A stretch of 64,000 nt of DNA from assembly GCF_011765465.1 (NCBI RefSeq), contig NZ_CP050265.1, positions 372,001-436,000 of the forward strand. Direction: 5' to 3'. The translations under genes were made by a program, and so were the position numbers. The DNA is from Erythrobacter sp. (GTDB lineage Bacteria; Pseudomonadota; Alphaproteobacteria; Sphingomonadales; Sphingomonadaceae). Below the pieces are notes generated by a model. It searched no databases. It saw only the letters and a program-made list of their open reading frames with translations, and was not told where the DNA came from. This document shows positions 42,824-52,219 of the stretch, in pieces. The stretch's first letter is position 1. Every line of letters starts with the position of its first letter.

Positions 42824-43696
42824 GTGTGGCGCAATCCTGTCGCCGCCATTCTCGCGGCCCTTGCGTGCTTCTGCGCCCCCGGTGCCGTCGCGCAAACCGC
42901 TTCGTCCCCCGAAACAGTCGATGTCTGGGTCGAGAAATGGGATCCGGAAACAGGGCGCTGGATAAAGGTGGAAGCCTCGGAGCGCGAAGGGAATGATTCA
43001 CCGGATTACGACTTGCGACCGCAGCGGCACGATGACCGGCTTCGCGGCAATGCCGAGCACCCCTCGTCGTCGCGGTTTGAAAACGCGGGTTGGTCCCGTC
43101 AGAAGGATCGGCACGGCCCGGCGCGTGGGCAAGATGCGGTACGATATGGCCCTTTCCTTGTGACAGGCCCTCGCAGCGCCTTGCTCGACGGGACGACAGA
43201 TCGTCGCAGTCTGGCTCACTTCGATGCGATGATGCGCGAATTTCCGCAGCTCGAAGTGATCCGCATGATCGACGCGCCCGGAACGGTAAACGATGTCGCC
43301 AATCTCGAACTCGGCAGGCGCATCCGGCGGGCTGGGCTGAAGACCACCGTACCTCCCGGCGGTTCGGTGCGATCGGGAGCAATCGAGCTTTTCCTCGCAG
43401 GCCAGCCGCGCTCGATTTCGCCGGACACGCGCTTTGCCGTGCACGCCTGGCGCGATGCTGCGGGACGCCGGCCGTCGGACTATGGTCCGGGGTCGCGCGT
43501 TCACAGGATGTATATCGATTATTACAAAGACATGGGCATGAGCGAAAAGCGCGCTCGCAATTTCTATGCGATGACGAACTCGGTGCCCCACCGCTCCCCG
43601 CGATGGCTCAACGGCAGCGAAATGCGTTCCTGGATACGAAGGCCGGAGCAAACCTCCGCAGCGGCCCCGATGCGCCGCGAGCGAGGCGGATCCTGA
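42824..43696 (+). CDS. ClpP-like secreted protein (COG3904-type)
   Basis: The product is 290 residues: a signal peptide (about 1-24, ending AVAQ), an N-terminal charged region of about 85 residues, and a ClpP/crotonase-like domain. The pattern matches periplasmic ClpP-like proteins: nucleophile candidate S184 in PPGGSVRSGAIELFLAG and histidine H207 in FAVHAWRD. A third catalytic residue cannot be fixed. Start GTG 42824; GGAG lies 12 bases upstream, a poor site, and no in-frame ATG is nearby. The gene sits behind an AT-rich spacer, and its own codon use looks less GC-biased, which suggests transfer or slow amelioration. Substrate unknown. Confidence 0.72.
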   Translation: MWRNPVAAILAALACFCAPGAVAQTASSPETVDVWVEKWDPETGRWIKVEASEREGNDSPDYDLRPQRHDDRLRGNAEHPSSSRFENAGWSRQKDRHGPARGQDAVRYGPFLVTGPRSALLDGTTDRRSLAHFDAMMREFPQLEVIRMIDAPGTVNDVANLELGRRIRRAGLKTTVPPGGSVRSGAIELFLAGQPRSISPDTRFAVHAWRDAAGRRPSDYGPGSRVHRMYIDYYKDMGMSEKRARNFYAMTNSVPHRSPRWLNGSEMRSWIRRPEQTSAAAPMRRERGGS

Positions 43697-43714
43697 CCGC
43701 TTTGCGCGGCGGTC

Positions 43715-43966
43715 TCATTCGCATCGACTGGCCGGCAAGGAACCCTCTTCGATCTGACGCTCGAGCCGAAGGCAATCGAGGATCTTGGCCCCGCCCAGGA
43801 ACACCGCGCCGCTCGTCGCAAGGAACAGGAGCTGGCCGAAAATGCCGGGATATTCCTCGAGATAGGCCGTGCCGCGGGTCATCGCGCCAAGCGCGAGCGC
43901 GTAGATGATCAGGAAGGCCTCGAACCTGTTCTTGATAACGAACAGCCTTCCGATCTTCTTGAGCAT
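43715..43966 (-). CDS. Small membrane protein of unknown function
   Basis: The product is 83 residues with a basic start (MLKKIGRLFVIKNRFE) and two hydrophobic segments (AFLIIYALALGAM and about 44-62, GQLLFLATSGAVFLGGA), then a charged C-terminus. An AAGGGAG ribosome-binding site lies six bases before the ATG, which supports a real gene. It is convergent with the ClpP-like gene, 18 bases apart. I do not recognise the family. Confidence 0.68.
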   Translation of the reverse strand: MLKKIGRLFVIKNRFEAFLIIYALALGAMTRGTAYLEEYPGIFGQLLFLATSGAVFLGGAKILDCLRLERQIEEGSLPASRCE

Positions 43967-43979
43967 TGTTTCTCCCTTC

Positions 43980-44095
43980 CGTTAACCTCTGGTCCTGCAA
44001 GTCCCATGCCATCAACGTAGGGGCGTGGGCCTTGCTGGTTAACGTGGCCGCGATTGTAAGCCCATCCGACGCCAGCCTGCAAATGCGTTAACCAT
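43980..44095. promoter_or_regulatory. Three GTTAAC sites between the small membrane gene and astB
   Basis: CGTTAACC occurs at 43980-43987 and 44086-44093 and its reverse complement GGTTAACG at 44037-44044, in a 131-base gap. The last one reads TTAACCAT (44088-44095), the CtrA half-site. The gap lies upstream of the small membrane gene (minus strand starts at 43966) and downstream of astB, so any control would act on the small gene. Confidence 0.35.
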
Positions 44096-44097
44096 GG

Positions 44098-45366
44098 TCA
44101 GGCGAGTTCGCCGAGGTCGAGCGCGTCGAGAAGTGCATCGCGCGCGGCAACCACCTGCTGCGCGAGCGCCTCGCTGCCGATATCGCCGGGATCGATCTGT
44201 TCGGGCCAGGTGTGCGCGATGACGCGTTCGATGCGCTCCGCCTTCGCTTCGTCGAGCAGGAAACGCGGATCGATCCTTGCCGGGTCGCACACGACGCGCA
44301 ACCGCAGACAGGCCGGCCCCCCGCCATTCGCCATGCTCTGGCGCACATCGACCGGGATGACCTCGCGGATCGGCCCGTTCGAGGCCATCAGCCTTTCGCA
44401 ATAGCGCCACACCGAAGCGCTCTCGCGGCATTCCTCGGGCACGACCAGCGCCATTGTGCCATCCGGCAGGGTCGGCAATTGCGCATTGAAAAGATAGGTC
44501 CGGATCGCTTCGGCAAGGCTGACCTCGCTCGCGGGCACCTCCACAAGTTCGAGCGCCGGGAAAGCCGCGCGGATCGCTTCGTAGGCGTTCTCCCGATTTG
44601 CGAAGGCCCGTTCGTGGACGAACAGCACACGTTCGTTCGCCACGGCGACCACGTCATTGTGGAAAGCGCCTGCCTCGATCGCTTCCGGGTTCTGCTCGAT
44701 GAAGACGCACCTCGCCGCGTCGAGGCCGTGGGCACGGGCGACGAGCCGGCTCGCCTGTTCGTGCTGGCGCGCGGGGAAGCGGCCTCCGCCTCTTTCGGAA
44801 AGGGGCCTGCCGTAGACGAACACTTCGACCCCGGGTCCGCCGTGGCTTTCGCACAGGCGCATATGGTTGGCCGCGCCCTCGTCGCCGAAGGTCGGGGGGA
44901 CCGGATCGTGAACCGCGAAATGCGCTCTATCGGCGAAGGCGAGATCGAGCTGGCGTTTGGTGTCAGGCCATTCCTGCGCCCTGTGCAGCATGGTGACGAG
45001 GTTGGCCGGCGTCAGGTGGCAGCGCCCGTCCGCCGTGTCGGGAGCGGGCGAGACGGTCGCGGCGTTGGCGGTCCACATACTCGAAGCCGACCACGGCGCC
45101 GCGCGCAGGGCCGGGTCTTCGCTCCCGTCGAGCGCCAGCCGCTCGATCAGTGCGGTATTGGGGCGGGGGAGGGGGACGAAAAAGCCCTGCACGCCGAGCC
45201 GCGCGAGGTTCCCGCGCATCTTGGCGAGCCCCTGCAGCGCCGCCGCGCGCGGAAAGGACGGATCGCCCCGGTGGCTCGCGCTCGCGATATTGCCGAGGCT
45301 GAGGCCCGCGTAATTGTGGCTCGGCCCGACGATCCCGTCGAAATTGATCTCGACCAGTCCGCTCAT
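44098..45366 (-). CDS. astB: N-succinylarginine dihydrolase
   Basis: AstB converts N2-succinylarginine to succinylornithine, ammonia and CO2, the second step of the arginine succinyltransferase (AST) pathway. The product is 422 residues, slightly shorter than the E. coli protein. Family segments include FDGIVGPSHNYAGLSLGN at the start, WTANAATVSP, the histidine/asparagine site in FHNDVVAVANE, and MANGGGPACLRLRV with the catalytic cysteine near the C-terminus. The start overlaps the astA stop as ATGA. Cytoplasmic. Together with astA and the M20 hydrolase gene it forms one coupled operon. Confidence 0.95.
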   Translation of the reverse strand: MSGLVEINFDGIVGPSHNYAGLSLGNIASASHRGDPSFPRAAALQGLAKMRGNLARLGVQGFFVPLPRPNTALIERLALDGSEDPALRAAPWSASSMWTANAATVSPAPDTADGRCHLTPANLVTMLHRAQEWPDTKRQLDLAFADRAHFAVHDPVPPTFGDEGAANHMRLCESHGGPGVEVFVYGRPLSERGGGRFPARQHEQASRLVARAHGLDAARCVFIEQNPEAIEAGAFHNDVVAVANERVLFVHERAFANRENAYEAIRAAFPALELVEVPASEVSLAEAIRTYLFNAQLPTLPDGTMALVVPEECRESASVWRYCERLMASNGPIREVIPVDVRQSMANGGGPACLRLRVVCDPARIDPRFLLDEAKAERIERVIAHTWPEQIDPGDIGSEALAQQVVAARDALLDALDLGELA

Positions 45367-46391
45367 CGCGCGACGCTCCATACCTCGTCGCCTTCGCCCA
45401 CATCGAGCGCGTCTGCCGCGGTGCTGTCGATCGCGATGGTGAAGCCGTTTTCCTCGTCGCCCGACAGCGACCGAGCGCCATAGCAGGCGCGGAAGGTTTC
45501 GAGCCGACCGGTCGCGAGGATCGCGCGTTCGCCCTCGGCAAGATCGATCCCGCTCACCGTCGCGCGCACGCTCTGCTTGACGCTCGTCACCTCGTCGGTG
45601 CGCGCGATCATCGTCGGGCCGCCGTCGAAGATGTCGACATAGCCTTCGTAGCTGAAGCCTTCGTTCTCGAGCATCCGCATCGCCGCGCGCCCGGTCGGAT
45701 GGGGCACGCCGATGACGCTTCTCGCATCGTCGTCGAGCATGGCGACATAGACCGGGTGCTTGGGCATGAGATCGGCGATGAACTGGTTGCCGTTGATCGC
45801 GTTGAAATAGTCCGCTTCCTGGAAGCTCATCCCGAAGAAACGCCCCGCGACCCCGTCCCAGAAGGGCGACCCGCCGCGCTCGTCGATGATCCCGCGCAGT
45901 TCGGCCAGCACCTTGTCGGCGAAACGCGAGCGGTGCATCGCGATGAACAGATAGCGCGCGCGGGCGAGCAGCAGGCCGAGCCCACCGGCGCGTTCGTTGG
46001 GGTGGAGGAACAGGCCGCCGACTTCGGAAAAGCCCTCGAGATCGGTGACGAGACTGAGCATTTCCGCGCGCACCGTGCGGTCGAGCTCCTTGGAATATTG
46101 GGTCAGTGTGTTGAGCCGGTACGAATAGAACGGCCAGCGCTGCCCGACCTGCGTCATCAGCTGGCTGGTCCCGCGCACGGCGCCTGTCTCATGGTTTTCC
46201 AGCACCAGCACGAATTGTTCGGAAGCGAGTTCGTCCGATGTATTCGCGAACGCTTTCGCCGCGGCCTCGAGCTTGCCCTTGAGCGCGGCTCGATCGGGCG
46301 GAAGGTTGGTGAAGCCTCCGCCCGTCAGCTTCGCCATTTCATAGAGGTGCTCGAGATCCTGGGGGCGCGCGGCGCGCAGGCGAAAGGTCAC
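45363..46391 (-). CDS. astA: Arginine N-succinyltransferase
   Basis: AstA transfers succinyl from succinyl-CoA to arginine, the first AST step. The product is 342 residues, normal length. It opens with the family start FRLRAARPQDLEHLYEMA and contains LFLHPNERAGGLGLLLARARYLF, cited here as NERAGGLGLLLARARYLF, the acyl-CoA-binding part of the GNAT-like fold, and a highly conserved stretch FFGMSFQEADYFNA. The start is GTG at 46391, overlapping the M20 hydrolase stop (GTGA). A single-subunit type, unlike the AruF/AruG pair of pseudomonads. Confidence 0.95.
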   Translation of the reverse strand: MTFRLRAARPQDLEHLYEMAKLTGGGFTNLPPDRAALKGKLEAAAKAFANTSDELASEQFVLVLENHETGAVRGTSQLMTQVGQRWPFYSYRLNTLTQYSKELDRTVRAEMLSLVTDLEGFSEVGGLFLHPNERAGGLGLLLARARYLFIAMHRSRFADKVLAELRGIIDERGGSPFWDGVAGRFFGMSFQEADYFNAINGNQFIADLMPKHPVYVAMLDDDARSVIGVPHPTGRAAMRMLENEGFSYEGYVDIFDGGPTMIARTDEVTSVKQSVRATVSGIDLAEGERAILATGRLETFRACYGARSLSGDEENGFTIAIDSTAADALDVGEGDEVWSVAR

Positions 46392-47611
46392 TTCGGTTCT
46401 CCTTTGCCCGCCCCATGCTCGGCCAGCGCGCCCTCGGCAAGCCGTTCGATGACGCGCGCGGAAAGCGCGGCGCGTTCGGCAAGGCTGGGGACGATGAGGT
46501 ATTCGTCCGATGAATGGATCGCGCCCCCGCGCACGCCCATCGTGTCGACGACCGGCACGCCGCAGGCGGCGATGTTGTTGCCGTCGCACACGCCGCCGGT
46601 CGATTTCCAGCCGATGTCCTGGCCCAGCTCCGCGCCGCATTGGCGCACGAGGTCGAACAGCGCCTGCGCGCGCGCATCGACCGGCTTGGGCGGGCGGGTC
46701 ACGCCGCCATGACGATGGACCGCGACTTCGTGCACGGTGGCGATTTCATCGAGAACGCCGTCGAGCGCCGTGTCGAAGCCCTCCATCGCCGCAGTCGATT
46801 TCGGGCGGATGTTGAAGCGCAGCAGGGCATGGCCGGGCACGACGTTGTTCGGCCCGCCGCCTTCGAGCTTGGCAGGGTTCACGGTAATATCCTCACGCTC
46901 GAGTCGCTTCAGCCGCAGGATAAGGTCGGCCGCGGCGACCAGCGCATTGCGCCCGTCTTCGGGATTGCGCCCGGCATGAGCGGAGCGCCCCTTGAGCGTG
47001 ATCGAGTAATTGCCGGTCCCCCCGCGTTCATGCGCCAGCGTCCCGTCGGGGAGTGCAGCGGGTTCATAGGTGAGCGCGGCTAGCTTGCCTGCGGCGAGCT
47101 CGGCGATGAGGTCGGCGCTGGCGAGCGAGCCTGTCTCCTCGTCCGAATTGATCAGCACATCGTAGCCGAGGCTGGACGCCGCAGGGCGCTGCTCGAACGC
47201 CAGCAGCGCGTGGAGCATGACCGCGATGCCGCCCTTCATGTCGGCAACGCCGGGACCGTTCAGGGTATGATCGTCGAGCCAGCGCTGCTGCTGAAAGGGA
47301 TGGTCGGGCGGGAAGACCGTGTCCATGTGGCCGGTCAGCACGATCCGCCGGTTCGCGCCGGGCCTCACGCGGACGACGAGGTGTCTCCCATTCGCCTTCT
47401 CGTATTCGCTGCCGTCGGCGGCGATGGCGATGACGGGGGCGGGATCGACCAGTTCGACCGAGCCGGGCAGGACGGAAAACGCCTCGGCCAGGGCGTCGGC
47501 CTGCCGGGCGAGCCCGTCGAGGTTGCCGGTGCCGGTGTTGATCGCGCTCCACGCCTTGACCTGTTCGAGCATGGCGGCGGCATCGATCGCGGGGGCGGGG
47601 CGGGTATCCAT
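46388..47611 (-). CDS. M20 family metallohydrolase, possibly a succinyl-arginine pathway enzyme
   Basis: The product is 407 residues, a two-domain zinc peptidase/deacylase of the CPG2/ArgE group. Visible metal-site motifs: GHMDTVFP, GPGVADMKGG, INSDEETGS, and HSSDEYL near the C-terminus. Such enzymes cleave amide bonds of N-acyl amino acids. It is first in a coupled operon with astA and astB, so it may cleave succinylglutamate or a related acyl-amino acid, a role usually done by AstE (absent here). That is an inference from context. No signal peptide. Confidence 0.88.
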   Translation of the reverse strand: MDTRPAPAIDAAAMLEQVKAWSAINTGTGNLDGLARQADALAEAFSVLPGSVELVDPAPVIAIAADGSEYEKANGRHLVVRVRPGANRRIVLTGHMDTVFPPDHPFQQQRWLDDHTLNGPGVADMKGGIAVMLHALLAFEQRPAASSLGYDVLINSDEETGSLASADLIAELAAGKLAALTYEPAALPDGTLAHERGGTGNYSITLKGRSAHAGRNPEDGRNALVAAADLILRLKRLEREDITVNPAKLEGGGPNNVVPGHALLRFNIRPKSTAAMEGFDTALDGVLDEIATVHEVAVHRHGGVTRPPKPVDARAQALFDLVRQCGAELGQDIGWKSTGGVCDGNNIAACGVPVVDTMGVRGGAIHSSDEYLIVPSLAERAALSARVIERLAEGALAEHGAGKGEPK

Positions 47612-47759
47612 TGCCGCTTCCTAGCGGTCCCGGCTGGTCCTTCCAACCCGCGGAACCTGTTTCGCCGCCGCCGTGTTGCAATCCTCGAGGCGCTTCGCCA
47701 TAGGGCGCCCGTCCTCCTCCCCGGGACCCGTTTCACGCGAGTCATGAGGACATGAGACA

Positions 47760-49856
47760 ATGGCAGAAATGATCGATCGCGCGGGCCTTTCCGTGGACGG
47801 CAGGCTGGCGGATTTCATCGAGCGCGAAGTGCTGGGCCCGCTGGGGCGCGACACCGAGGCGTTCTGGGAAGGCTTTGCCAAGCTGCTCGCCGATTTCGCG
47901 CCGCGAAACGCCACGCTCCTCGAAAAGCGCGAAGACCTGCAGCGCCGGATCGATGCCTGGCACGAAGAGCGGCGCGGCCAGCCGCATGATGCGGCGACAT
48001 ACCGCGCCTTCCTCGAGGAGATCGGCTACCTCGTCCCCGAGCCGGGCGACTTTTCCGTCACGACGCAGAACGTCGATCCCGAGATCGCCACGATGGCGGG
48101 CCCGCAGCTGGTCGTCCCGATCCTCAATGCGCGCTTCCTGCTGAACGCGGCGAATGCGCGCTGGGGGAGCCTGTACGATGCCTTCTACGGCACCGACGCG
48201 CTCGATGCGCCGCCACCAAGGCCCGGTGGCTACGACGAGGAGCGCGGCGCGGCGGTGATCGCGCGGGGGCGGCAGTTCCTTGACGCGACCTTCCCGCTCA
48301 AAACTGGCAGCTGGAGCGAAATCGCCGGGCCCGACGACATCGAGCTGGTCGATGAAACACAGGCCGTCGGCACGACCGAAAAGGGCTTGCTGTTCGTCAA
48401 CAACGGCCTCCACGTCGAAATCGTGTTCGATCCCGAAACGCCCGTCGGCAAATCCGACACGGCGGGCATTTCCGACATCGTGATCGAAAGCGCGCTCACC
48501 ACCATCGCCGATTGCGAGGATTCGGTCGCGGCCGTCGACGGGGAGGACAAGCTGCTCGCCTATTCGAACTGGCTCGGCGTGATCCGCGGCGATCTTGAGG
48601 AAAGCTTCGAGAAGGGCGGGAAAACGCTCACTCGCAAGCTTGCAGGCGACAAGACCTATACTGCGCCGGACGGCTCGACGCACAGCCTGCCGGGGCGCAG
48701 CCTGCTGTTCGTGCGCAATGTCGGCCACCTGATGACCAATCCGGCGATCCGCCTGCCCGACGGCTCCGAGATCCCCGAGGGCCTGATGGACGCGGTCTTC
48801 ACCAGCGCGATCTCCACGCTGGATGTCGAGGGCCATGCGAAATACGGCAACAGCCGCCGGGGCAGCATTTACATCGTCAAGCCCAAGATGCACGGGCCGG
48901 AGGAATGCGCCTTCACCAACGACCTGTTCGACCGCGTCGAGGACCTGCTCGGCCTCGCGCGCCACACGATCAAGGTCGGGGTGATGGACGAGGAGCGCCG
49001 CACCAGCGCGAACCTTGCCGCCTGCATCCACGCGGTGAAGGACCGCATCGTCTTCATCAACACCGGCTTCCTCGACCGCACCGGGGACGAAATCCACACC
49101 TCGATGAAGGCCGGGCCGATGATGCGGAAAGGCGCGATGAAGGGCTCGGCCTGGCTCCAAGCCTACGAGGCGCGCAATGTCGCGATCGGGCTGCGCCACG
49201 GCCTTTCGGGCAAGGCGCAGATCGGCAAGGGGATGTGGGCCGCGCCCGACATGATGGCCGACATGATGGAGCAGAAGATCGGTCATCTGCGCGCGGGCGC
49301 GAACACGGCCTGGGTTCCCTCGCCCACCGCCGCGACCCTCCACGCGCTGCATTACCATGCCGAGAATGTGTTCGAGATCCAGGCGACGCTGCCTGAGGCT
49401 CCGAGCCTCGACGCGCTCCTGACCATCCCGCTAGCCGAAAACACGAATTGGCCCGAGGACGAGCTGCGCGAGGAGCTCGACAACAACTGCCAGGGCCTGC
49501 TCGGCTATGTCGTGCGCTGGATCGACCAGGGCGTGGGCTGTTCCAAGGTGCCGGACATCAACGATGTCGGCCTGATGGAGGACCGCGCGACCCTGCGCAT
49601 TTCCTCGCAGCATATCGCCAACTGGCTCCACCACGGCGTCGTCAGCGAGGAGATGGTGATGGATTCGCTCCATCGAATGGCCGCCAAGGTCGACGCGCAG
49701 AACGCGAACGACCCGCTCTATCGCCCTCTCATCGGCAATGAGGACGGCCCAGCGTTCAGCGCGGCGAAGGACCTGATATTCAAGGGGGTGGAGCAGCCCT
49801 CGGGCTATACCGAGCCCCTGCTGCACCACTGGCGGCAGGTCGCCAAGGCGGATTGA
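47760..49856 (+). CDS. glcB: Malate synthase G
   Basis: This enzyme condenses glyoxylate with acetyl-CoA to give malate (glyoxylate bypass and glycolate use). The product is 698 residues, close to the family size of about 720. Family segments include [17 protein letters not shown], the metal and catalytic region [20 protein letters not shown] with the conserved glutamate/aspartate, and [19 protein letters not shown]. No isocitrate lyase lies in the window. GAGGA lies upstream of the ATG. It is divergent from the AST operon, 148 bases apart. Confidence 0.96.
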   Translation: MAEMIDRAGLSVDGRLADFIEREVLGPLGRDTEAFWEGFAKLLADFAPRNATLLEKREDLQRRIDAWHEERRGQPHDAATYRAFLEEIGYLVPEPGDFSVTTQNVDPEIATMAGPQLVVPILNARFLLNAANARWGSLYDAFYGTDALDAPPPRPGGYDEERGAAVIARGRQFLDATFPLKTGSWSEIAGPDDIELVDETQAVGTTEKGLLFVNNGLHVEIVFDPETPVGKSDTAGISDIVIESALTTIADCEDSVAAVDGEDKLLAYSNWLGVIRGDLEESFEKGGKTLTRKLAGDKTYTAPDGSTHSLPGRSLLFVRNVGHLMTNPAIRLPDGSEIPEGLMDAVFTSAISTLDVEGHAKYGNSRRGSIYIVKPKMHGPEECAFTNDLFDRVEDLLGLARHTIKVGVMDEERRTSANLAACIHAVKDRIVFINTGFLDRTGDEIHTSMKAGPMMRKGAMKGSAWLQAYEARNVAIGLRHGLSGKAQIGKGMWAAPDMMADMMEQKIGHLRAGANTAWVPSPTAATLHALHYHAENVFEIQATLPEAPSLDALLTIPLAENTNWPEDELREELDNNCQGLLGYVVRWIDQGVGCSKVPDINDVGLMEDRATLRISSQHIANWLHHGVVSEEMVMDSLHRMAAKVDAQNANDPLYRPLIGNEDGPAFSAAKDLIFKGVEQPSGYTEPLLHHWRQVAKAD

Positions 49857-49932
49857 GCGGGCGGCGACAGGGCGTTTCGCAAGCACGCCTGCGGCAGGAA
49901 CAACACGCCCGCGCCGCCTGTTGGTCCGGGAG

Positions 49933-50370
49933 ATGACACAAGCGGAACTTCACGTCCTGGGCTTGGGCATCGCCCTGCTCTTCGCGTTCGGCGGGATCCA
50001 TCTCGCCGGGCTCGAAGGCATCCGCTGGGCCAAGCCCAAGCGCCACCGGCACAGCCCGCTCGGCCTGTTGCTGACCTTCTGGGGATTGGCGCTGCTGCAT
50101 ATCCTCGAAATCGGCATCGCCGCGGGCGCGATCGCCTGGCTGCTGGGCGATCCGGCCTACGGGATGCTGAGCGACGGGGTGAACGGCAGCGACGCCGCCG
50201 ACCTGCTCTATTTCGCCGGGATCAGCTTTTCCACGCTCGGCTATACCGGGATGGACGCGCATGGGCCGATCCGGCTGATGGTGATGATGCTTTCGCTGTC
50301 GGGCTTCATGCTCATCACCTGGTCGGCGACTTTCATCTACACCATCTGGGGCGAGACCTTCAGGCAGTAA
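49933..50370 (+). CDS. Ion-channel-like membrane protein with altered selectivity filter
   Basis: The product is about 145 residues with three to four hydrophobic segments. The last half resembles a two-transmembrane potassium channel unit: LLYFAGISFSTLGYTGMDA is a pore helix and filter (cited as LLYFAGISFSTLGYTGM), where canonical channels have TxGYGD. The change from GYGD to GYTGM suggests altered or lost selectivity. N-terminal histidine/arginine/lysine-rich loop (KPKRHRHS). I chose the ATG at 49933; TTG at 49921 is in frame. The end overlaps rsmA on the opposite strand by 11 bases. Confidence 0.72.
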   Translation: MTQAELHVLGLGIALLFAFGGIHLAGLEGIRWAKPKRHRHSPLGLLLTFWGLALLHILEIGIAAGAIAWLLGDPAYGMLSDGVNGSDAADLLYFAGISFSTLGYTGMDAHGPIRLMVMMLSLSGFMLITWSATFIYTIWGETFRQ

Positions 50371-51184
50371 GAGCGCGGGCTAGAGCGACGAATTCGGCGA
50401 CGCTGACGGTTTCGGCGCGGCGCGTTTCGTCGATGCCGAGGCGGCCCAGCGCATCGAGCGCGCCGGGGACGCCCTTGAGGCTCTGTCGCAGCATCTTGCG
50501 CCGCTGGCCGAAGGCGGCTTCGGTGAGGCGTTCGATCATGCGCGCCGAGACACCTGCGGGCATTTCAAAGGGCGTCACGTGGACCACCGCGCTCATCACC
50601 TTGGGCGGCGGGGTGAAGGCGCTGCGGTGAACCTTCATCGCGAGGCGGGCCTCGGCGCGCCACTGCGCTAGCACAGCGAGGCGGCCATAGGCGCTGGTGC
50701 CCGGCGCGGCGACGATCCGTTCGGCCACCTCGCGCTGGAACATCAGCGTGAGCGAGGTCCATGCGGGCGGCCAGCCCTCGCCCGACAGCCATTTGACGAA
50801 CAGCGCCGTGCCGACATTATAGGGCAGGTTGGACAGCACGGCGAAGGGTTCGCCGTCCATGACCTCGCCGTGGTCGAGCTTCATCGCATCGCCTTCGATG
50901 ACGGTCAGTTGCCCCGGAAAGGCTTCGCTGAGTTCTGCGAGAGCGGGCAGGCAGCGTCGGTCCATCTCGATCGCGGTGACGCGGGCACCGGCGCGCAGCA
51001 GCGCGCGGGTGAGCCCGCCGGGACCGGGGCCGACCTCGAGCACGGCCTTACCCGCAAGATCGCCGGGTATAGCGGCGATTCGGGCGAGCAATTGCTCGTC
51101 CATGAGGAAGTTCTGTCCCAGCGCCTTGGAAGCCGACAATCCGTGTCGGGCGATGACCTCCCGGATCGGGGGGAGGGTGGTCAT
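50360..51184 (-). CDS. rsmA: 16S rRNA dimethyladenosine transferase (RsmA/KsgA)
   Basis: RsmA dimethylates two adjacent adenosines near the 3' end of 16S rRNA during small-subunit maturation. The product is 274 residues. The SAM-binding motifs are LGQNFLMDE, VLEVGPGPGGLTRALL, AIEMDRR and SNLPYNVGTAL (the N-x-P-Y target-base motif). The C-terminal small domain is present. Start MTTLPPIREV overlaps the pdxA stop (ATGA). It is the last gene of the lptD-surA-pdxA-rsmA set. Confidence 0.96.
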   Translation of the reverse strand: MTTLPPIREVIARHGLSASKALGQNFLMDEQLLARIAAIPGDLAGKAVLEVGPGPGGLTRALLRAGARVTAIEMDRRCLPALAELSEAFPGQLTVIEGDAMKLDHGEVMDGEPFAVLSNLPYNVGTALFVKWLSGEGWPPAWTSLTLMFQREVAERIVAAPGTSAYGRLAVLAQWRAEARLAMKVHRSAFTPPPKVMSAVVHVTPFEMPAGVSARMIERLTEAAFGQRRKMLRQSLKGVPGALDALGRLGIDETRRAETVSVAEFVALARALTA

Positions 51185-52203
51185 GCTCTCGCCCGCGCGG
51201 CCGCGCATTCCGCCGCCATGCGGATCGCGGCAATCATCGCGCCCGGATCGGCGATCCCCTTGCCCGCGATGTCGAAGGCGGTGCCGTGGTCGGGCGAGGT
51301 CCGGATGATCGGCAGGCCGAGCGTGACGTTGACGCCCTCGTCGAATTCCAACGCTTTCAAGGGGATGAGCGCCTGGTCATGATACATACACAGCGCCGCG
51401 TCGTATGTGCCGCGCACGCGCGAGGTGAACAGCGCGTCGCCCGGCACGGGGCCGGTGACGTCGAGACCTTCGTCCTGCAATTCCCTAATCGCGGGTTCGA
51501 TGATCCGCGCCTCCTCGTCGCCGAACTTGCCCCCTTCGCCCGCGTGTGGGTTGAGCCCGGCGACGGCGAGGCGAGGCCGCTCGATCCCGAAATCGCGCGT
51601 GAGCCCCTTGGCGACGATGCGCGCCTTGTGGGCGATGAGCTCGCTGGTGAGCAGTCCGGGCACTTCGGCGAGCGCACAGTGGACGGTGAGCGGCACGGTC
51701 CGCAAGCTCGGCCCGGCGAGCATCATCACCGCGTCGCGATAGGGCAGGCGGCAGGCATCGGCGAGGAATTCGGTCTGGCCCGGATTGGCGAAGCCGACCT
51801 TCGCAAGCTCGGCCTTGGCGATGGGCGCGGTGACGAGCGCCGCCGCGCTGTGCCCAAGCGCGAAACGCGTCGCATAGGTGAGCGAGGCCAGCGCGAGCCG
51901 CGCGCCCGCTTCGCTTGGGCTTCCCGGCGTATAGGGCGCATCGAGCCCGGCCATGACCGGGAGCCCTGCGGAAAAGGCGAACAGCGCTTCGGAAGGCTCG
52001 GCGATGGGGACGATCGGGCAGTCGAGCCCGCGCGCTTCGACCGCAGCGCGCAGGACCGCGGGACCGCCGACGACGAAGAAGGGATGCGGCGCGCCGCCCG
52101 CGGGCGCGGTCCGGGCGCGCTGGGTCCATGCCTCGGCGATGATTTCGGGCCCGATTCCGGCCGGGTCGCCGAGCGCGAGCGCGATGGGAGCCTCGCTCGT
52201 CAT
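51181..52203 (-). CDS. pdxA: 4-hydroxythreonine-4-phosphate dehydrogenase
   Basis: PdxA oxidises 4-phosphohydroxy-L-threonine in vitamin B6 synthesis. The product is 340 residues. The opening ALALGDPAGIGPEI and the metal-binding histidines in CALAEV (H near VHCAL), GLNPHAGEGG and CMYHDQALIPLK are present, as is TSPDHGTAFDIAGKG near the C-terminus. It overlaps rsmA by four bases and starts 16 bases downstream of the surA stop. Confidence 0.96.
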   Translation of the reverse strand: MTSEAPIALALGDPAGIGPEIIAEAWTQRARTAPAGGAPHPFFVVGGPAVLRAAVEARGLDCPIVPIAEPSEALFAFSAGLPVMAGLDAPYTPGSPSEAGARLALASLTYATRFALGHSAAALVTAPIAKAELAKVGFANPGQTEFLADACRLPYRDAVMMLAGPSLRTVPLTVHCALAEVPGLLTSELIAHKARIVAKGLTRDFGIERPRLAVAGLNPHAGEGGKFGDEEARIIEPAIRELQDEGLDVTGPVPGDALFTSRVRGTYDAALCMYHDQALIPLKALEFDEGVNVTLGLPIIRTSPDHGTAFDIAGKGIADPGAMIAAIRMAAECAAARARA

Positions 52204-52219
52204 CCCCTCGCGCGCCCCG

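Noticed and set aside
42578..42895. Minus-strand frame over the AT-rich spacer
   Set aside because: Overlaps a terminator and the start of the ClpP-like gene, and no ribosome-binding site is seen.
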